Assembly (NCBI GenBank): GCA_036674765.1
Contig: JARVKI010000057.1
Location: 212,295-276,294, forward strand
From: Seiridium cupressi
Lineage: Eukaryota; Ascomycota; Sordariomycetes; Amphisphaeriales; Sporocadaceae
Reading direction: 5' to 3'
DNA length: 64,000 nucleotides
The notes under the pieces were generated by a model. The model saw nothing but the letters and a program-made list of their open reading frames with translations. It searched no databases and was not told the origin of the DNA. A program made the translations under genes and the position numbers. Shown here one piece after another: positions 36,479-47,892 of the stretch (the first letter of the stretch is position 1; each line of letters opens with the position of its first letter).

Positions 36479-38356
36479 ATGAGCATGAAATATGTTTTCG
36501 GAATCGCCGTGCCACTATTCTTAACAGGGACCTGTGCGACGAATTGCCTCAAGACCATGGCAACAGCCTCGTCGAGCATCGCGTGTGCTACTTCCGACCC
36601 GAATTCCACGGCGCTCGTAGATCTGACTTATGCACTTGTAAGCATATTTCGGTGCTATTCCACGACCTCTATAGCCTATCATCAAGGACTAACATTTCTG
36701 ATTTGTTATTTGTGCTCTTGAAACATGAGTTCAACCCTCGATAATTGGCCAAGCACCCGCAAAGAGGAAATCGCTAACCTCGTATGTCGTAGTATGCCCC
36801 TCAAGTCACCATATCTCCAGACAATAGAACTTACTACAACTTCTCGAACATCCGATATGCAGCGCCTCCTGTGGGAAAGCTCCGGTTTCAGGCGCCGGAG
36901 GACCCAGTCAACAATCGTTCCGCGGGTATTCAGGATGGGAAGTATGGCAAAATTTGTCCTCAAGCCTATGCGCCTTGGCAGAGCACCGCACTCGTGATTG
37001 CACCTCCGGGCGAGCATGAGAGCGAGGACTGTCTCTTCCTAGACGTTGTGGTACCAAAGAACATATGGTACCAACGGTGTCATGTGTCGAGACCTGTCAT
37101 TGTTTGGATACATGGTGGGGGGTACCAGATAGGCGCCAAGTACGGCACGCCTGATTCGAATCCGCTCGGTCTGCTGGACCGCAGTTTCGTGGATGGTGGA
37201 GAAGGGGTCATTTGGATTGGGCTCAACTACAGAGTAAGCATGGACAGCTAATTAGACGACGATCAATGATACTGAGCCGCATATTTAGCTTGGCGCATTT
37301 GGATGGCTTCAAGGCGACTCATTCACTTCAGCTGGAGGAGTCCCCAACGTCGGCCTCTATGATCAGCGGAAAGCGCTAGATTGGGTTCAGAAATACGCGG
37401 TACTATTTGGTGGTGATGCCAACCGCGTCACCGTCATGGGTGAATCCGCTGGGGCCGGCGCCATCCTCCATCACATCACTGCATACGGAGGCAGCAAAGA
37501 CACCCCGCCATTTAACCAAGCTATCGTCCAGTCTCCGGGTTACGTGCCACGGCCATATGCATCTCAGGCAGAAGACTCGTATGCTATTCTTCTGGCGAAC
37601 GCCAATGCTTCGTACTTAGAGGAGCTCATCAGCCTGGACACCAAGGCTCTGCAAGGAGCAAACAAGCTGTCTCAGTCGTCTGACTTCTATGGCACATTCC
37701 AGTTCGGCATCGCGCCCGATGGCGATTACGTGCCGGACATGCCCGAAAAGCTTCTGGCTGATGGATCATATCACAAGGATATCAAGGTCATTGTTGCTCA
37801 CAACACTTTTGAGGGCCAGCGATACACCGACCCTGCGGCTACAAATTCATCCGCCTTTGACGAATACATGGCACTCTATTTTCCAGGCGCGTCAGAATCT
37901 TCTCTCAAAGAGCTCTCCACCGCCATCTATCCTGCCGTCTATGATGGGACGTATCCTTGGACTACACCATTCTCTCGCCTTTTGACCGCCATTTCTGAGT
38001 TCACCTTCACGTGCCACGCCTACTTCCTTAGTGAGGCGCTTGGGTCAGCAATTGGTCAGGATAGCTACAGTTATCTCTTCAGCGTGCCGCCCGGTACGCA
38101 TACCCTCGACGTCTACTTCAGCTACTTCGTCAATAGCAGCAGCACTGTTACGAACGAGACCGTCGCCAGGTATATACAGGAGTACTTTGCCAGCTTTGCG
38201 GAGACTGGGGATCCGAATAGGGGCAGCCTACCACCTTTCCCCATTTACGGATCCAACTTCGTAGACTTGAACCTGAATCAGAGCTTCATCGACATGGTGC
38301 GCGATCCGGCAGCGAATTCTAGGTGCGATTGGTGGAAGGCAGTCAATTATGCATAG
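36479..38356 (+). CDS. Secreted type-B carboxylesterase/lipase
   Basis: 555-aa esterase of the carboxylesterase type-B family (PF00135). Exons are 36479-36637, 36793-37233 and 37289-38356; introns of 155 nt (GTAAGC..GTAG, branch GCTAAC) and 55 nt (GTAAGC..TTTAG) are both phase 0. A hydrophobic leader (MKYVFGIAVPLFLTGTC) suggests secretion. The usual order follows: FSNIRYAAPPVGKLRF, the Cys-containing ESEDCLFLDVVVP, the oxyanion-hole motif VIVWIHGGGY, and the nucleophile elbow VTVMGESAGAGAILHH. A likely catalytic His lies in PPGTHTLDVYFSYF. The acid is probably the Glu in NTFEGQRY. Several NxS/T sites fit a secreted glycoprotein. The substrate is unknown; relatives hydrolyse short esters, lipids or aromatic esters. 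ATG 36485 is an alternative start. Confidence 0.93.
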
Positions 38357-38629
38357 AAAGGAGGAAGCAGGATGATAGAGAGAGCAACGCGAGAAAGGCC
38401 TTCACCTGTACTCTCAATTGAATTGCTACCATCTAGAATAGTAGGGACTTCAAAAGTGAAAAGAACGCCTGAGAACGCCAGGAAGACGGGTCCATAACTC
38501 CTCTGCGCCTTGCTCTGATGTATGTATAGACTTGAAACCTGCAGGGGAAACAAAACCTGCTGACAACTCCCCATAGTATGCTTCGTACCGGATGCTTTTG
38601 CGTAAGAAAACTGTGAAAATAACTGCAAC

Positions 38630-38785
38630 CTAGGATGAAGGCGTGAAACGGTTGTCGCCACCGGTTGACCACGTCTGATGTTCGATGAAGGGTGGACGTG
38701 AACGATGATCGCTACTGGATGGTCCAACCTGATGTGTGATCTATGATGAGGGGAGGTGTAAAGGGTTGTCGCTGACAATTGGCCG
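38630..38785. repeat. Degenerate ~57-bp tandem repeat, about 3 copies
   Basis: Three imperfect units of ~56-57 bp share GGTTGTCGCYR..(A/C)TTGRCC, then a purine-rich GATGAAGGG(T)GGA-like segment. Copies are roughly 38630-38669 (partial), 38670-38727 and 38728-38785. The unit edges are judged by eye. Confidence 0.45.
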
Positions 38786-38841
38786 ACGAAGGTCTCCTTT
38801 GCGCACACCTTATCAATTGCCGTTTTTGGGTGATGGGTACA

Positions 38842-39265
38842 TCAAACCCCATGCATGAAGAACAGCTCATGGAAGCAGTGCTCGTCGTCCCATCCGGTGA
38901 GATATCTCAGCTCAGGATCATCGTCGACGTCCCAATTGAACAAATCAAAATGATCAGTGAAAGCCTCGGTGATGGCCTGGTTGATCATTGGATCATAGTC
39001 CAGGCGTTCGCCCTTGGGCAAGTGCTTGACGGCCTCGGCGCTAAGACGGATCGTTAGCTTGGATTCTCTCAACTGCCGCGGCTGGTGGCCGCACTCACAT
39101 TGCGACCTCGAGGAGCTTGTCAATGGCATCGCGGATGACCTTTCGGTCCGTCGCTTCCAGCAAGGAATAGGCGGTGCCCTCCAGGACCTTGTCGGCCTTG
39201 GGCATCGCGACTTTGACGCGTCGCTGCCAGAGCGACGTGGCTTCGGACTTTTTATTGCCTGCCAT
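38842..39265 (-). CDS. Hypothetical protein, 121 aa
   Basis: Two exons, 39265-39099 and 39040-38842; the 58-nt intron (GTGAGT, branch GCTAAC, CTTAG) splits an Ile codon to give DKLLEVAI-AEAVKHLP. The product starts MAGNKKSEATSLWQRRVKVA and ends HELFFMHGV. I do not recognise a family. It has a basic N-terminus, a predicted helical middle (DRKVIRDAIDKLLEVAIAEA) and an acidic, aromatic C-terminus (LFNWDVDDDPELRYLTGWDD). No signal peptide or membrane segment. It is a real gene by its perfect splice signals and frame restoration, although the longer unspliced frame would stop early. Possibly a small nuclear or chromatin-type protein, but that is guesswork. Confidence 0.7.
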
Positions 39266-41119
39266 GGTGCGCGGGTGTGAAAGGCATGTATGGTGAAACG
39301 AACGTGCAAAAGAAGAGATTGTATAGGCGGTCGACGACGGAAAGAAATGAGCGGGGTTGGGTGTAGCCAGGTCTCGCGCGTGCTTGCTCGGATTGGCGAC
39401 GTTGATATATGGTCAAAATGGTGACGAAAGACGCATTGAAAAAGGATTTGACCATATTTCTTGGAACGTGCGGTGGTGATGGTCCGTGCCGGGTTTTATG
39501 ATCGACTAGCGTGAACTACAACCGGCTAGTCATGAGCCTCGCGACACCAGGAGCAGCTAGCTGGTGCACCTCGTTCGATCATATCTGGAGGCTGGGTACC
39601 ATGCAGTCATTCTCTGCCCCTCGGGATGTGGTGGAGCTGTGACAAGGCCAGGGATGGAATCGTTCGATAGATTTTGTCAATTGGGATAACCACCACCACC
39701 ACGATACTTTATCTTGACATACAATGCTACAATTATCCTGAAGCCAATACGATAATGGCTGCCATTTTTTCCTAAACCGTATCTAATGCCGAAGTTTACC
39801 CATAAGTCAGTGATTGCCATCATGTTTCTCTTTCTTGGGTCTCTTGCGGTATTAGTATATTCATCTGGCAAATGGTCGTTCCTTCCTGATCGTCGGTTCA
39901 TGATATTTTGCTTGGCAGCTGTCCCTTCCTGGTCGCTGATCTGCTGTGTTCCGAGTATGTATTTCTTCTTCCCTACCGACTACCTATTCTTGCATTGTTA
40001 TTGGCAAACCACCGAAATTTTCACCAACTAGTTGTACAATCTTGCACTTCAAAGGTTAATTAGGTTCTTTACGATGACAATTTATTATAATAATATTATT
40101 TTAGTACTAAATTGTTTTAGTAAAGTGTGAGAAGTTGTGTAATTCAAGGTGCGACTATGCTATAAAGGTTATCATGAAGTCGCTGTCAATGTTTCTATTT
40201 TTGGGCTTATCATTTTTGTATTTAGTAAGATAATCGGCAGTTAGCATCTGACATAATCAATGCCTAATAGGCCAAGATTATATTATGCAGGTCATTGTAC
40301 ACTACTCGCTTACGAAGTGGCACAATCAACTATGCTCAAGTATACGATAGACGCAGCGAAGCTAGCGCGAAAATTGGCATAACTCTAAAAATTTGCAGCC
40401 GACACAAGACAATGGTCGGGTGATAAATTTTTCCGGATTAATTAGGCACGAAGACATAATTACTCATGTCTAATAGGAAAACCCTAATCAGGGAAGTAGG
40501 AGCACAGCTTGTATTTATTGGCACGGCTTTCATGGACTTATTCCATTGAACTTGCTTGGGTTTCACGGGCTTCTGGCTAGTGATTTGGTCTGACTGGTAT
40601 TTATCTACGTAGTATCCCGAAGGGAAGTTGCACCAAGTAGACCGAAGTCGATGGGTACGTATGTCGTTATCGTACGAGCTCGCGATCTTAATCCAGTTCT
40701 GGATTCTGTTGTCAGTATAATTTCCTAAATTGAAACCCGTGCCTCAGACATGTCCTCCGCCGGTTGTAATCTTCTGGCTATTAAGCTCTACCTAACGGCG
40801 GACGATTTACAAGTCTCGACGGCGTATACCGGTTCTCTATGTTCAGTCACGATTATTACCCATTGATTGAAAAGAGGACACAACAACTTCTATAATGTTC
40901 TTAGTGTTGGAAAAGAAATCGAGAAGATATGCCGCTAGTGTGGCATGACTGATGTTTGCGCTCTTGTATTAACAGCTTTAACCACAATTCTGATCCCATA
41001 TTGACTTCTTCTCGAGCAGTACTATTAGTATTTATCTATAGAAGCTTGAGGAGCACCCCAGCCTCTTCGTCATCGCACTATCCTCAACTATCGGGTCGTG
41101 ACATCCGCATTTTCTCTCA
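39266..41119. other. A+T-rich gene-poor spacer
   Basis: Particularly A+T-rich around 40040-40480 (runs such as TTTATTATAATAATATTATT). No supported gene, RNA or repeat. Short frames at 39677-40031 have hydrophobic stretches but no family match. Confidence 0.5.
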
Positions 41120-43130
41120 ATGGTACTCAAGAAACGGTCAAGGATACAAGAACTAGTTGTCCTGTGGACCTTGCAATATGCTGGCGAGGGCATGCAACGG
41201 TAAAGAAAAACAAGAACTGGCTGCTTAAGAGCAAGAAACCTACTGATTTCGGGTGTCCTAGGAGCTCGCCATATTCTGCATGGCTGGCGCCCTCACATCG
41301 AGGCAGAAGCAAGCATGGACTCAGCGACTCAAGTCGAAATATGACATACGACGACGGCAGAGGATAGAAGATGTTGTTTCCAGGCGGGGAAGGACCAATC
41401 ATGACCAATCGCCCCCTCAACCAACTGGCAGCAAGGCATCAGTGAATGGGAAGTAACGATTAACTAATCTTCGTCTCCATTCGTCTGATGTTGCAATAAC
41501 GTCGGCAGGTAAAGCACACACACTGGATCGACGCAGAAATGTTACAGCTCCGGCAGATTGGGTCGACAGAACCTGGAGCGCTAAGACCTCCAAAACAGTC
41601 CCAATTTTTAGGGTTACGCTGGTTTTTTTCTAAGGAGCAGTCTCATCCGTTTCATGCGATGTTCCTGTCCGTGGAATTGACTACCTACTCCCTTTACGTT
41701 ACTCACTCTGGAGGTGAAGATTTTGGCTGAGAGATTTTGTGTTGAAGGTATTAGAAGCCGCACACCAATCTGGCTACATGACGCCTGGCTTGGGTAAAGA
41801 AGGCACAGACCCCTAAGGCTCGCATTGACAATATGTCCGATATAATTAATGTAACGTGGTGTCAGTCATCATGTTGGCTTGTGATTCAAGTCAATTCTCG
41901 TCTCCAATTTCTATGGCCATTGCTGAACATTACTACACAGAATGACACATTCAACTCCGCGTCCAAAGCAGTATCCATGGCACCTATCGCTAGTCGACCA
42001 AACTCAGGAGCACTCATTCCACTAGCTCGATTGGACTATGATCGACTTATAAACAGATTGTGAAGGCCATCCAGAATAGAGAAAAGACCAAAGAGGGACA
42101 GAGCTTAGCTGCGATCATGACGTTGATTGTTTACGAGGTAATTTTACCCAGATCTATCAACAAGCGTTGCTGATTAGAGCGTCTAGGTATTGATGTAGGA
42201 AGATGGTCGGAATATTAGATGATTCCATTTACAGGGGACTAAGGCTTTGATCAGACGCGAGCACCGGATCAGATAATAGTCTCGTGGAACAAGCAACGTC
42301 CGGATTCATTTGCGGCTTTATAGTGAGAAGAAAACTTACTCTTCCAAGCCTCCAAGAGCCTTCTGTCCACTAATTCCTTACAATTCAAGATAGTACCATG
42401 ATCCCCACACCGATCAGTATATACAAGAAAGCAGAGGTGATAGAGATCGAGCTGGAAAGTTTTCCTCGGGGAAGGCCCTCACTTGAAAATGCGACACATA
42501 GACCACTGGCGAGAGGATCTACCTCAGGTTGACACCCGTGGGGCTCCGGCATTCCCTGGCAAAGTCTATCCCTTTGAGACCATTTTTATTGGAGCAAGGT
42601 TCCTCAGCTTACATCTTTATCGTCTTGTCCTCGCTGAGACTATAGCACTGATCACCACCTGGATCGAGGATTGTGGAGCATGCGTCTTGACCTTAACCAC
42701 GCAGCGACAGCAGGCGATAGCACTGGCACAGCAGGAGATCTCAGAAATCAATGCGATCGTGCCATTTTATTGCAACACTTCGCAGGCCGAGCCCCACTCT
42801 CCGTTCGGTGGCATGACAGTGAGCAAGATTCCTGGTGGCTCTCTACTGTAAAAGCCGACCTCACACGTGAACACTTCTCCATCTGAGCGATTTTGTTCCC
42901 ATAGGAAGGAGCTGCAGCTACCATAACTCGAAAAGGCTATTCCAACTCCATCTCTTTAGTGCAGCTTTCCACTGTTCGTTGCTGGGTTGGGCCGGGTCAT
43001 TAGCAGGAAACAGAAATTGTTCCTGGTTGGAAGGTTAAGCTATCTCACCAAAGTCACCGGATTGAAGATTGCTGGGAAGTTTGCTGAGGTACCGAGGGAC
43101 TATGCTACTCTGCCAAGAGATCACCCTCTT
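41120..43130 (+). pseudogene. Zn(II)2Cys6 transcription factor, decayed
   Basis: Pieces of a fungal zinc-cluster regulator occur in the right order but in shifting frames. ATG 41120 starts MVLKKRSR, then CGPCNMLARACNG (from 41163) resembles the second half of a Zn2Cys6 cluster; the first half is missing. A middle-homology block reads GGEDF, then WLRDFVLKVLEAAHQSG after a one-base shift near 41725. NDTFNSASKAVSMAPIASRP (from 41941) meets a stop at 42061, then KAIQNREKTKEGQSLAAIMT continues in another frame. From 42516 comes FIGARFLSLHLYRLVL, then QEISEINAIVPFYC, typical of the C-terminal region of these factors. FPLFVAGLGRVISRKQ and VGRLSYLTKVTGLKIAGKFA lie near 42950-43080. At least three frame breaks and internal stops make it non-functional. 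Target genes unknown. Confidence 0.7.
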
Positions 43131-43683
43131 GTCTAAACCCGTAGCAATTCCTGCGTAGTATGGGAAGCAGTTTTTGAACAACTTGTGGAGGGGACGAGCT
43201 ATTCCCATGCATGAGGGATGCATGCTGGGCAAGACAGCCGCACACAGTGCTAGATGCATCTGCGTGGATGTTCACCGGGGATACATAGCTGACAGTCGAT
43301 CAATTATGACAGCGAGCGCAGTGCCAACTGCCCTCAGCCCGATCCTTGCTGGTAGGGCGCGTTGTTCGTGTCACGTCTCACATTCCACTCACGGAAGCTC
43401 TAAATACACTGTCCTGCTGCAGTTTCTTGTATTGGGGAGGATGGCGGCTGCCAGTCCCGCGAAGGATATAACTTTAGCCATGGATCGGATGAAGTTTCGC
43501 TGCTCTAGGCCGTCTCCGCATGTAGCCCCTCCACCGGAAGTGTCGTCATCCGGGCGGAGACTATTCCGCATTCCTTCCCGGCAAAGAAATAATATAGAAA
43601 CATTCGTGCAACATTGTGTACTGATAACAAGTGTGTAGCAGACAACACCATTAACTTAGCCCATCACCCACCAAGTATTGACA
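43131..43683. other. Promoter region of the dehydrogenase gene
   Basis: Between the decayed regulator and the hydroxyacid dehydrogenase. The plus frame at 43174-43638 shows no motif. Confidence 0.45.
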
Positions 43684-44836
43684 ATGACTGGGACCAAAGT
43701 TGCTGTCTTGGACGACTACCAAGAGTTGTCCAAACCCCACTTCGACCAATTGCGCGATGCCGGCTACGAGGTGACAGTGTTTACAGACACGCTGCTACCA
43801 TATAACCATCCGAGTACACCCCAGAGTGCCAAGGATGCCCTCGTCAAGCGATTGGAGCCATTTGCAATCATATGTCAGTCTTGGCGAAACACGGAGACAT
43901 CAACGTTGTTTTGAGTGGTCCTTTTGAGGCGACTAACAGCTTCTGCCAGGCACAATGAGAGAGCGCACGCCCTTCCCGGCTGACCTGGTCTCCAAACTGC
44001 CAAACCTCAAACTCCTGCTAACCACAGGGTCGCGCAATGCATCGCTGGACGTGAAAGCTTTCCACGACCGCGGCGTTCCCGTCGCCGGTACGGTTGCCGA
44101 GAAGCACAGCCCGGACAGCACGACGCAGCACACTGTGGCGCTTATTCTTGGTCTAGCCCGCAACCTTGCGCAGGATGACAAGGTCATGAAGGCCGGGGGC
44201 TGGCAAACACAGGTCAACACGGGCCTGAGCGGGAGAACTTTTGGGACGCTGGGTCTCGGCCGGCTTGGTGCGGCGACTGCACGGATCATGCATCTTGCTT
44301 TCGGCATGCGTATCATTGCGTGGAGCTCAAACTTGACCCAGGAGGCTGCTGATGAGAAGGCCAAAGCAGCTGGTCTCCCTGTTGAGGACCACAATGGGCA
44401 GAAGACGTTCAAGGCTGTGAGTCGAGAGGAGCTCTTCGGCCAGGCTGATGTGGTGAGTGTCCATTTAGTGCTGTCTGAGAGATCCAAGGGTCTAGTCAAT
44501 AAGAGCGACTTGGCGAAGATGAAGAGCAGTGCTCTGTTTGTCAACACTTCAAGAGGTCCTATCGTGAATGACGAGGATCTGCTCGCGGCTGGCAAGAGTG
44601 GGTCGATCAGGGGTATTGCGATCGATGTATATGGCATCGAACCTCTGCCAGAGGAAAGCGAGTGGAGAACGACAAAATGGGGCGAAGATGGGAGGTCGAG
44701 TGTCTTACTCACGCCTCATATGGGCTACGTGGAAGGCGAGCCCATGTCAGCCTGGTATAAGCAGCAAGTGGAGAACATTGTGAGGTGGGAGAAGGGAGAG
44801 GAGTTAGCCATCTTGTACAAGGACTCCGGCTACTAA
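43684..44836 (+). CDS. D-isomer-specific 2-hydroxyacid dehydrogenase
   Basis: NAD(P)H-dependent oxidoreductase that interconverts 2-keto acids and D-2-hydroxy acids, 358 aa, probably cytosolic. Exons are 43684-43873 and 43950-44836; the 76-nt intron (GTCAGT, branch CTAAC, GCCAG) splits a Cys codon to give FAIIC-TMRERTPF. Landmarks: KVAVLDDYQ at the N-terminus, LLLTTGSRNASLD, and a degenerate dinucleotide fold motif FGTLGLGRLGAATARI. The signature VVSVHLVLSERSKGLVNKSD and FVNTSRGPIVNDEDLL follow with catalytic Arg. The catalytic His lies in LLTPHMGY. The acid position is in IAIDVYGIEPLP. The exact substrate (phosphoglycerate, glyoxylate, lactate and so on) cannot be read; the protein lacks the C-terminal ACT domain of PHGDH types. 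It converges with the small CsbD-like gene. Confidence 0.92.
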
Positions 44837-45109
44837 AGATATGCTCAACAAGAGACATGGAATCTGTCAACTGATGATCATTCACGATTGGAAACAACTG
44901 TGCGCCGTTTCATTTAACCAGAGAAACGAATTCATGTGTAATTCCTCGTCTTATAGTACTCAAAGCATGCTGACAATTCGTAGTTGTATTGATGTAGATG
45001 GATGTGAAGCCGTTGCTTGTATGCATCGGCCACTAAGAGGGTATGTTGACCGTGTTGACAAGCGCCCGTATCATCTTTGAAGACGCCGACCGTTATACCT
45101 TAACGCAGG

Positions 45110-45463
45110 CTACTCTTCGTAGCCGCTCTTCCTCCGAAGCTCGTGGCCTTTTCCTTGCAGTCCGTCATGACCAATTAGCTTGCCCAGTCCTTGTATTGCT
45201 TTGCCTCGGACGGAATCTGTATTGGGTATCAGCCGGATCATATCAAAGAGAAGTTGAGGTGACACGATTAGTCTTACCTGTCCGGAATTCACCAGTCTTG
45301 TTTCCATGACCGGCTCCATGTGTCATGGCAGAGCCCGCTTGGGGCTCGTCAGGTAAGATGGGATTGGTGATGCGCTTTTTCAGCGACAAATCTTCCTTTT
45401 GCTGGAAAAGGTTTTTAGCATAACATTCGCTTTGGGATGTGTACTTATGAATACCTCAGACAT
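45110..45463 (-). CDS. CsbD-like small stress protein, 79 aa
   Basis: A small three-exon gene: 45463-45455 (only MSE), 45401-45278 and 45216-45110. The introns are 53 nt (GTATTC..TTTCCAG) and 61 nt (GTAAGA..ATACAG); total 240 nt keeps a perfect frame. The product opens MSEQKEDLSLKKRITNPILP and is hydrophilic, lacking Cys and Trp. The C-terminal part (VRGKAIQGLGKLIGHDGLQG then KGHELRRKSGYEE) fits the CsbD pattern of K.GKx..xxGKLxG...L...G. CsbD-domain proteins are stress-induced in bacteria and fungi; their molecular activity is unclear. The middle GSAMTHGAGHGNKTGEF is Gly/His-rich. The two splice junctions and the motif make this convincing although the product is tiny. Confidence 0.72.
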
Positions 45464-46224
45464 AGTTTTGAGTTTGCTGTTACGGAGGCTTGATAAGGTT
45501 TGCCGTGCCTGATTGTAAGGCGGTTAGACAAGTCCACACCATAACCCCTTGAGATGCAGCAATTATTTGCATATTTGTATTCAGAATAAAATATCCTTAT
45601 CCAGAGCCAAGACTCAAGCATCTTACCGGTACGTCATTTGTTCCTATAAACGTAATAGGTGAACTCTGATGGGCCAAATCTGCGCACCTGAGTGGCTGGC
45701 TTCCAGACGGCGCTATCTCCAGCCTATCACAATTGCCTTAAATACTTATTCACTGTCCCCACTTGTCTCTGGACTCAGGGGACATGAAAGCATCGATCGA
45801 TATGATCGCGATGGAGAGAGATTCTCACAATCCATCATGAGAACAAGAGCTCGAGTCGTTCAGAAGTGGGCACTACTCTGTTTTATCGAACTCGCCGTAC
45901 CACTCTGGCATTACTTAACACTATTCCTGATACAAATGGAGGTATATAGCCCTGCAAAGGCCTACCAGTTTCCATGTATCAAGAGTCCAAATTGAAATAG
46001 AAAGACGTTCAAAATAGTTTGAATAGTACTGTAGTTCAGGGCCGGCCCCCTATTAATCTATCAAGTTCTTTGCAACAGAATTGCAAATAGCAGCAGTTCG
46101 TGAATACCGTAACGCCGAGCAAATAGGTGTGTATGTTCGTCTTGTCACTCAAGAAGCCACAGGGTGTCATGTAATACAACTACCCGATCCAGCCACCAGT
46201 CAGGTGTTGTGAACAGTGCGCATG
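45464..46224. other. Intergenic
   Basis: Promoter of the CsbD-like gene and 3' flank of the Rab gene. A 108-codon plus frame at 45669-45995 has no motif and I do not call it. Confidence 0.5.
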
Positions 46225-47221
46225 CTAACAGCAACCTCGTCGCCGTCCTCCAAGCGAGAAGACCTCTTCCCATTCTCGTAGCGCCACTGTACCTCTGCCC
46301 TTGCCCTTCTTTCTCCTTCTTACACCGCTGACACCCATATCATCGACCGTCATGCCACTTTTGATGCTTCCCCCATCGCTTGCACCGGCATTCCACATTC
46401 CACCGTCTCCGTACTGAATACCACTCATGGGATCATCCGGATCGATTTCGCCCAACTCGATTTTGGTGAGAATCATTCTGGCAAGGCGCGCGAAGACTTC
46501 ATCGACCCCTTCACCGCTGAATGCTGAGACCTCCATTGCCACAGGCACGCTCACCCGGCCCGCCCAGCGACTCGCGTCTGCACTGCTGACTTCCCTGCCC
46601 TCCGGTGCAATCGTGGCCTTTTGTTGTGCACCAAGTCCTGGGTTTGTGGCATTACTCTGAAAGCTCGTCCCATATGGTCCACTGGCACTACCCACACTAC
46701 TTGGCGTAGGCGGCGATTGCCCGAAATCAATCAGGCTACCCTCGTCGCCGCTCAGGTCCAGCTTGTTGCCCACCAGGATGGTGCTCAAGTTCGGACTCGC
46801 CAAGGCCTTCGCATCGTTAAGAAAGGGTTGCAGTGCTCGGAAGGAGTTGTGGTTGGTGAGATCGTATACAAGTATCGCACCCGCGGCGCCGCGATAATAG
46901 GATCGCGAGACAGATCGGAAGCGCTCCGTCCCTGCCGTGTCCCAAAGCTGTAACTTGATACGTTTCCGCCGCGCACCGGTCCCGACTTTGATTATCTTAC
47001 TGGCGAACTCGACGCCGATTGTCTGTGAGGAAAGGATGCGCCACTCGGACTTGACGAAGCGGTGAAGAAGACAGGATCTAGACGGTAGAGAACAGTCTAT
47101 ATCAGCATACGTTGCCAAGAGGCATGTTTAGGGTCGGCGAAGGCTCATGGAAGTTTGGCCGTACTCACTTCCCCGTTCCGCTGGGCCCAAGTAATACGAT
47201 CTTGGCGAGGTAGTCGTACAT
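46225..47221 (-). CDS. Rab4-type small GTPase
   Basis: Membrane-traffic GTPase closest to the Rab4/Rab14 group (recycling from early endosomes), 301 aa. Exons are 47221-47169 and 47077-46225; the 91-nt intron (GTGAGT..GTCTAG) splits the P-loop Lys codon, giving MYDYLAKIVLLGPSGTGK-SCLLHRF. The switch I Thr is in SSQTIGVEFASKI. Switch II reads WDTAGTERFRSVSRSYYRGA, with Thr where Rabs normally have the catalytic Gln. The NKLD motif lies in ILVGNKLDLSGDEG and G5 is EVSAFSGEG. A ~50-residue Ser/Gly-rich insertion sits between NKLDL and GREVSSADASRWA. The long C-terminus has RRRKKGKGRG and ends RRRGCC, the double geranylgeranyl site. Length exceeds the usual ~215 aa because of the insertion and tail. 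Confidence 0.9.
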
Positions 47222-47892
47222 GCTCCCGAGCTCCTAATCAGGGCATCATCAGCTTGCTTCCTTTGCTCCATCTCTTGCAATTCATCCTAGGTGTTCATAC
47301 TTGATCACCCGCCGTCCCTGTGCTCTCCTCGCTCGCAGCGGAGGAGCGCCGCGGCCTCGTCATGGTGTTGGTTGATGTGTGGTCTTATCCGCCTGTTCCG
47401 CCTGTTGACTTCACGTCCGTTGTTCGGGGGCCTGGGTGATAATTCGAAGTGGATCGCCGCGTCTGCGGAAGCGGCGTGTTTGCGCGATGAGCCTGAAGTG
47501 CAAGGTGTGAAGCGCACAGAGGAGCACCTCCGCGAGAATGTTGTTGCAAGAGTTCGTTAAGGCCCAGGAAGTTAATCGCAAATCACGACCCTTGCTGGTG
47601 GGCTAGTTGGCATCACAGGTCGTTTCAGCTGCCTTATCAGCGGGATTGTGACGACAGGGTACCAGCCGCAGCCAGGATTGGCCCCTGTCGAATTGCCCGG
47701 TGATTCGCTTGCGTGGGGGCCGAGGCATCGCAGGGGTCTGGCCCGTGCGTGCGAGCGTCGATCTGGGGGATGCCGGCCGGCTACTACAATTAACACGCCA
47801 ATTTACAACTACTTATATCTCCTGGCATTATGCTCTTCCCACTGAATTCTGCTTGCCTTGCAGAAGTGGTATTCGAGGGGTGAAACTTAAAA
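47222..47892. other. Divergent promoter of the Rab and SDR genes
   Basis: About 670 bases between the divergent start codons. A plus frame at 47291-47560 shows only shadow-like sequence, with no motif. Confidence 0.55.
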
